From assembly GCA_963825345.1 (NCBI GenBank), contig CAWGSQ010000008.1:1-64000 (forward strand): a DNA stretch of 64,000 bases, written 5' to 3'. The notes below the pieces were generated by a model. The model did not search any database, was not told where the DNA came from, and saw nothing but the letters and a program-made list of their open reading frames with translations. Origin of the DNA: JACVRW01 sp963825345. Its GTDB lineage: Bacteria; Actinomycetota; Thermoleophilia; Solirubrobacterales; Thermoleophilaceae. Made by a program: the position numbers and the translations under genes. How positions within the stretch are numbered: position 1 is the stretch's first letter; each line of letters begins with the position of its first letter. Shown here in pieces: positions 61,492 through 64,000 of this stretch.

Positions 61492-62487
61492 ATGGCTACC
61501 CCTGAATCACTCGCAATCGAGGCCAGCAGCCTCGTAAAGAGCTTCGGTGACGTGCGCGCCGTGAATGGCGTGGATCTGGCCGTTCGCAGCGGCTCGGTGT
61601 ACGGCGTGCTCGGCCCGAACGGGGCCGGGAAGACAACCACCATCCGGATATTGGCCACGCTGCTAAGGGCGGACGAGGGGTCCGCGTCCGTCATGGGCCA
61701 CGACGTGGCGACCGAGGGCGACGCTGTGCGCCGCCTCGTCAGCCTCACGGGCCAGATGGCGTCGGTCGACGAGGACCTCACGGGGCGCGAGAACCTGATC
61801 CTGCTGGGCAGGCTGCTGGGTCTGCAGCGGGCGGGCGCGAAGGCCCGCGCGAGCGAGTTGCTCGAGGCGTTTGGGCTGGAGGAGGCGGCCGCCCGGCTCG
61901 TGAAGAATTACTCGGGCGGAATGCGGCGCAGGCTCGACATCGCGGCGAGCCTCGTGGTTACGCCCGAGCTGCTCTTCCTGGACGAGCCGACGACCGGCCT
62001 CGACCCCCGTTCCCGCAATCAGGTCTGGGACATAGTGCGTGCGCTGGCAGCCGGGGGTACGACGATCCTCCTGTGCACGCAGTACCTGGATGAAGCCGAC
62101 CAGCTCGCCGACGGGATCGCCGTCATCGACCATGGCAAAGTGATCGCCGAGGGAACGCCTAGCCAGCTCAAGTCATCCGTGGGCTCGGGCGCACTCCACG
62201 TACGGCTGCTCGACCCCGACCAGCGTCCCGAGGCGGAGCGACTGCTGGCGAGCGAGCTCGGCACGGTCCACCTCGAGCCCGATCCGGCCTCGTTGTCCGT
62301 GCAATGCGCGGATCCCGACCGCGGGGCCGAGGCCATCGCGAGGCTCGCCCGCGCTGGCGTCCGGGTCGGATCGTTCTCGCTGGGCCAGCCGAGCCTCGAC
62401 GAGGTGTTCCTCGCGCTGACAGGACGACCGGCTGAGGACCAGACGGCCGAAGTAGGACCACGCGCCACCGAGGAGCAGGTGGCATGA
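61492..62487 (+). CDS. DrrA-type ABC transporter ATP-binding protein
   Basis: 331 residues. Walker A GPNGAGKTTT, signature YSGGMRRRLDIA, Walker B LLFLDEPTTGLDPRSR, and a C-terminal DUF4162-like domain (about 230-310) typical of DrrA. It powers export of hydrophobic compounds with the coupled permease. ATG at 61492; TACAGT 11 nt upstream is a possible -10. Confidence 0.92.
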   Translation: MATPESLAIEASSLVKSFGDVRAVNGVDLAVRSGSVYGVLGPNGAGKTTTIRILATLLRADEGSASVMGHDVATEGDAVRRLVSLTGQMASVDEDLTGRENLILLGRLLGLQRAGAKARASELLEAFGLEEAAARLVKNYSGGMRRRLDIAASLVVTPELLFLDEPTTGLDPRSRNQVWDIVRALAAGGTTILLCTQYLDEADQLADGIAVIDHGKVIAEGTPSQLKSSVGSGALHVRLLDPDQRPEAERLLASELGTVHLEPDPASLSVQCADPDRGAEAIARLARAGVRVGSFSLGQPSLDEVFLALTGRPAEDQTAEVGPRATEEQVA

Positions 62488-63341
62488 CCGGGGCCCAGAC
62501 GCAGACGGTGGCAGGTCAGGCCGATACCCCGGCCGAGGGGGCTGTGCTTCAGAAGGCCCTTGCGACCACACAGCGGCCCGGCGGTGCCAGCCCGGTGTCG
62601 GCCGCGCTCACGTTCGGATGGCGCGGAATGCTGAAGGTGAAGCACGTGCCGGAGCAGCTCCTCGACGTGACGATCACACCCGTGATGTTCCTGCTCCTGT
62701 TCACCTACCTGTTCGGCGGCGCGATCGCGGGGTCGACAGGCGAGTATCTCGACTACACGCTCCCCGGCATCCTCGTGATGTCCGTGCTGTTCACGACGGT
62801 GTATTCGGGGATCGCCCTCAACACTGACCTGACGAAGGGCGTCGTGGACCGCTTCCGGTCGCTCCCGATCTGGCAACCGGCCCCGCTCGTCGGAGCCTTG
62901 CTCGGCGACAGCGTCCGCTACCTGGTGGCGGGCACCGTGATCGTGGTTCTCGGAGTTGTGCTCGGCTTCCGGCCGGAGGCGGGCGTGCCCGGGGTGCTCG
63001 CGGCAATGGCGCTGGTAACGGTGTTCGCGTTCGGCCTCTCCTGGGTGTTCACGACCCTTGGCCTCTTGATGCGCTCGCCGAACGCCGTCATGAACGCAGG
63101 TTTCATGGCCATCTTTCCGCTCACCTTCCTGAGCAACGTCTTCGTGGAGCCCGAGACGCTGCCGAGCGCGCTTGAGGCGTTCGTGAACGTGAACCCGATC
63201 TCGATCCTCGCGGATGCATCTCGAGGACTGATGGCCGGCGACGCGTCCGGCGGCGACATCGGCATCGCAATGGGCACGGCCGCACTCCTGACCGCCGTGT
63301 TCGCACCGCTGACGACCCGGCTCTACCGCAGCAGGAGCTGA
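62484..63341 (+). CDS. DrrB-type ABC-2 permease
   Basis: 285 residues, about six hydrophobic helices after a 50-residue cytoplasmic N-terminus. ABC-2 features include VMFLLLFTYLFGGAI and FPLTFLSNVFVEPETLP. Its ATG overlaps the DrrA-like stop (ATGA), so the two form one exporter for drugs, lipids or antibiotics. Substrate unknown. Confidence 0.92.
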   Translation: MTGAQTQTVAGQADTPAEGAVLQKALATTQRPGGASPVSAALTFGWRGMLKVKHVPEQLLDVTITPVMFLLLFTYLFGGAIAGSTGEYLDYTLPGILVMSVLFTTVYSGIALNTDLTKGVVDRFRSLPIWQPAPLVGALLGDSVRYLVAGTVIVVLGVVLGFRPEAGVPGVLAAMALVTVFAFGLSWVFTTLGLLMRSPNAVMNAGFMAIFPLTFLSNVFVEPETLPSALEAFVNVNPISILADASRGLMAGDASGGDIGIAMGTAALLTAVFAPLTTRLYRSRS

Positions 63342-63457
63342 CCCCGTCAATGCCGGCGATCGTCGACTGGTTCGCCAGACAGAACGCAAGCGAGGGCTCC
63401 GAGCGCAGTGACGCCTGGCTTCGGCGCCAGCGTCGCGGTCGCCGCTGCCTGCTCCGA

Positions 63458-63463
63458 TAGCGT
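63458..63463 (+). promoter_or_regulatory. Leaderless-type -10 element for the SnoaL-like gene
   Basis: TAGCGT ends 7 nt before GTG 63471, which sets the start of that gene. Confidence 0.45.
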
Positions 63464-63470
63464 TGACCCG

Positions 63471-63857
63471 GTGTCCGAGGGAAGTGACTTCGCGGCGCGC
63501 GTCTATGCGGCGATCAACGCGCGTGACCGCGAGGCCATCGAGGCGCTGAGCGCTCCCGACATCGTCGTCGGGACCACCGTCGAGACCTATCGCGGCCCCG
63601 AAGCTCTGCTCGGGTGGCTGGATGAGGGCGATGACGCCTTCGACGATTTCACCGTCGAGCTGCTCGAGGTGGAGGAGCTCGGCGGACACGTCGTGGTCTC
63701 GATGCGCCAGCGGGGGCGCGGGAAGGTGAGCGGCGCCGAGGTGGACCACCGCTTCGCCCACGTCTGGACCCTCCGTGACGGCCGGGCGATAAGGATGCAG
63801 TCCTTCGCGCACCGCGACGACGCCATTCGCTACGCCGGGCCAAGCGAGCGTGCCTGA
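63471..63857 (+). CDS. SnoaL-like (NTF2-fold) protein
   Basis: 128 residues from GTG 63471; an earlier in-frame start would add an unlikely Ala-rich extension. NTF2-like pattern with DFAARVYAAINARDREAIEA and HVVVSMRQRGRGK and FAHVWTLRDGRAIRM. Function unknown. It is 130 bp downstream of the exporter genes with its own promoter. Confidence 0.75.
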   Translation: MSEGSDFAARVYAAINARDREAIEALSAPDIVVGTTVETYRGPEALLGWLDEGDDAFDDFTVELLEVEELGGHVVVSMRQRGRGKVSGAEVDHRFAHVWTLRDGRAIRMQSFAHRDDAIRYAGPSERA

Positions 63858-63923
63858 GGCGATGTCACCAACGTACCGATCTGAGCGAAACTGAGAACGT
63901 GATGCTTTCCAGGGGGAACTTCA

Positions 63924-64000
63924 TTGAGTGCCTTTGACTCCGGCGTCCTCCCGGATTGGGTCTCGGACGTCGTGGACTGGACCCGGCCGCTTGCAGATGA
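63924..64000 (+). CDS. Start of a gene truncated by the window end
   Basis: A TTG at 63924 with AGGGGGAA upstream opens a frame to the window edge (SAFDSGVLPDWVSDVVDWTR). Too short to assign a family. Confidence 0.4.
   Translation, partial: MSAFDSGVLPDWVSDVVDWTRPLAD

Overview
The window is about 70% GC, gene-dense and on both strands. The mix of genes suggests an actinobacterium, most likely of the class Thermoleophilia (Solirubrobacterales-like): a deazaflavin/F420-type nitroreductase fold, an AcnA-type aconitase, LPXTG-type surface proteins, SigX5-like ECF sigma factors with a SnoaL domain, an SCP2-R2lox protein, and DUF2254, DUF1326 and DUF2182 families. This placement is inferred from gene content and composition; there is no rRNA or other direct marker. 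No phage, transposase or CRISPR array was seen.

Layout. 1-9.6 kb: the end of a GAF-PP2C-HATPase stress regulator, an MBL hydrolase coupled to an SCP2-R2lox oxidase, an LPXTG protein, then a long + strand run (PAP2 enzyme, YbhN-like flippase, thioredoxin reductase, ALO-type oxidase, GST). 9.5-25.4 kb: a secreted sulfatase and a PLP deaminase/aldolase divergent from an EamA exporter, a DUF3089 lipase-like protein, a PHP esterase, an RTX-like protein, aconitase, a secreted hydrolase, a Ddn-like enzyme divergent from a cysteine-desulfurase-like protein, a DnaC-like ATPase, and a protein with a lasso-peptide-type leader and an LPFTG tail. 26-32.3 kb: a beta-oxidation set (3-hydroxyacyl-CoA dehydrogenase, enoyl-CoA hydratase, acyl-CoA dehydrogenase, thiolase) around an atypical protein kinase. 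32.3-38.9 kb: a sigma4/zinc-finger membrane protein, sulfurtransferase, Nudix enzyme, nicotinamidase, GNAT, OsmC, PduO-type cobalamin adenosyltransferase and DUF1015.

38.9-50.6 kb: a DUF1326-DUF2182 pair, tRNA-Pro, tRNA-Arg, a glucose-dehydrogenase-like enzyme, UDP-glucuronate decarboxylase, a 1400-residue subtilase, a PAS-GGDEF-HD-GYP protein and tRNA-His. 50.57-51.0 kb is a gene-poor scar with a duplicated tRNA-His 3' end. 51-55.5 kb: DUF2254 and an ArsR/CstB-like/TauE sulfur operon under a perfect inverted-repeat operator. 55.5-64 kb: two paralogous ECF sigma genes (one frameshifted) with matching upstream promoters, an RibD/DHFR-like protein, a GlsB-like membrane protein, a matrixin protease, an AHL-lactonase-like MBL protein, SnoaL-like proteins and a DrrAB-type exporter.

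Gene organisation is very compact. Same-strand genes overlap as ATGA, GTGA or TGATG, six convergent ends share the tetranucleotide CTAG, and many lead genes have no Shine-Dalgarno sequence but carry TANNNT 6-9 nt before the start codon, the hallmark of leaderless transcription. Several divergent pairs use near-symmetric, overlapping -10 elements.
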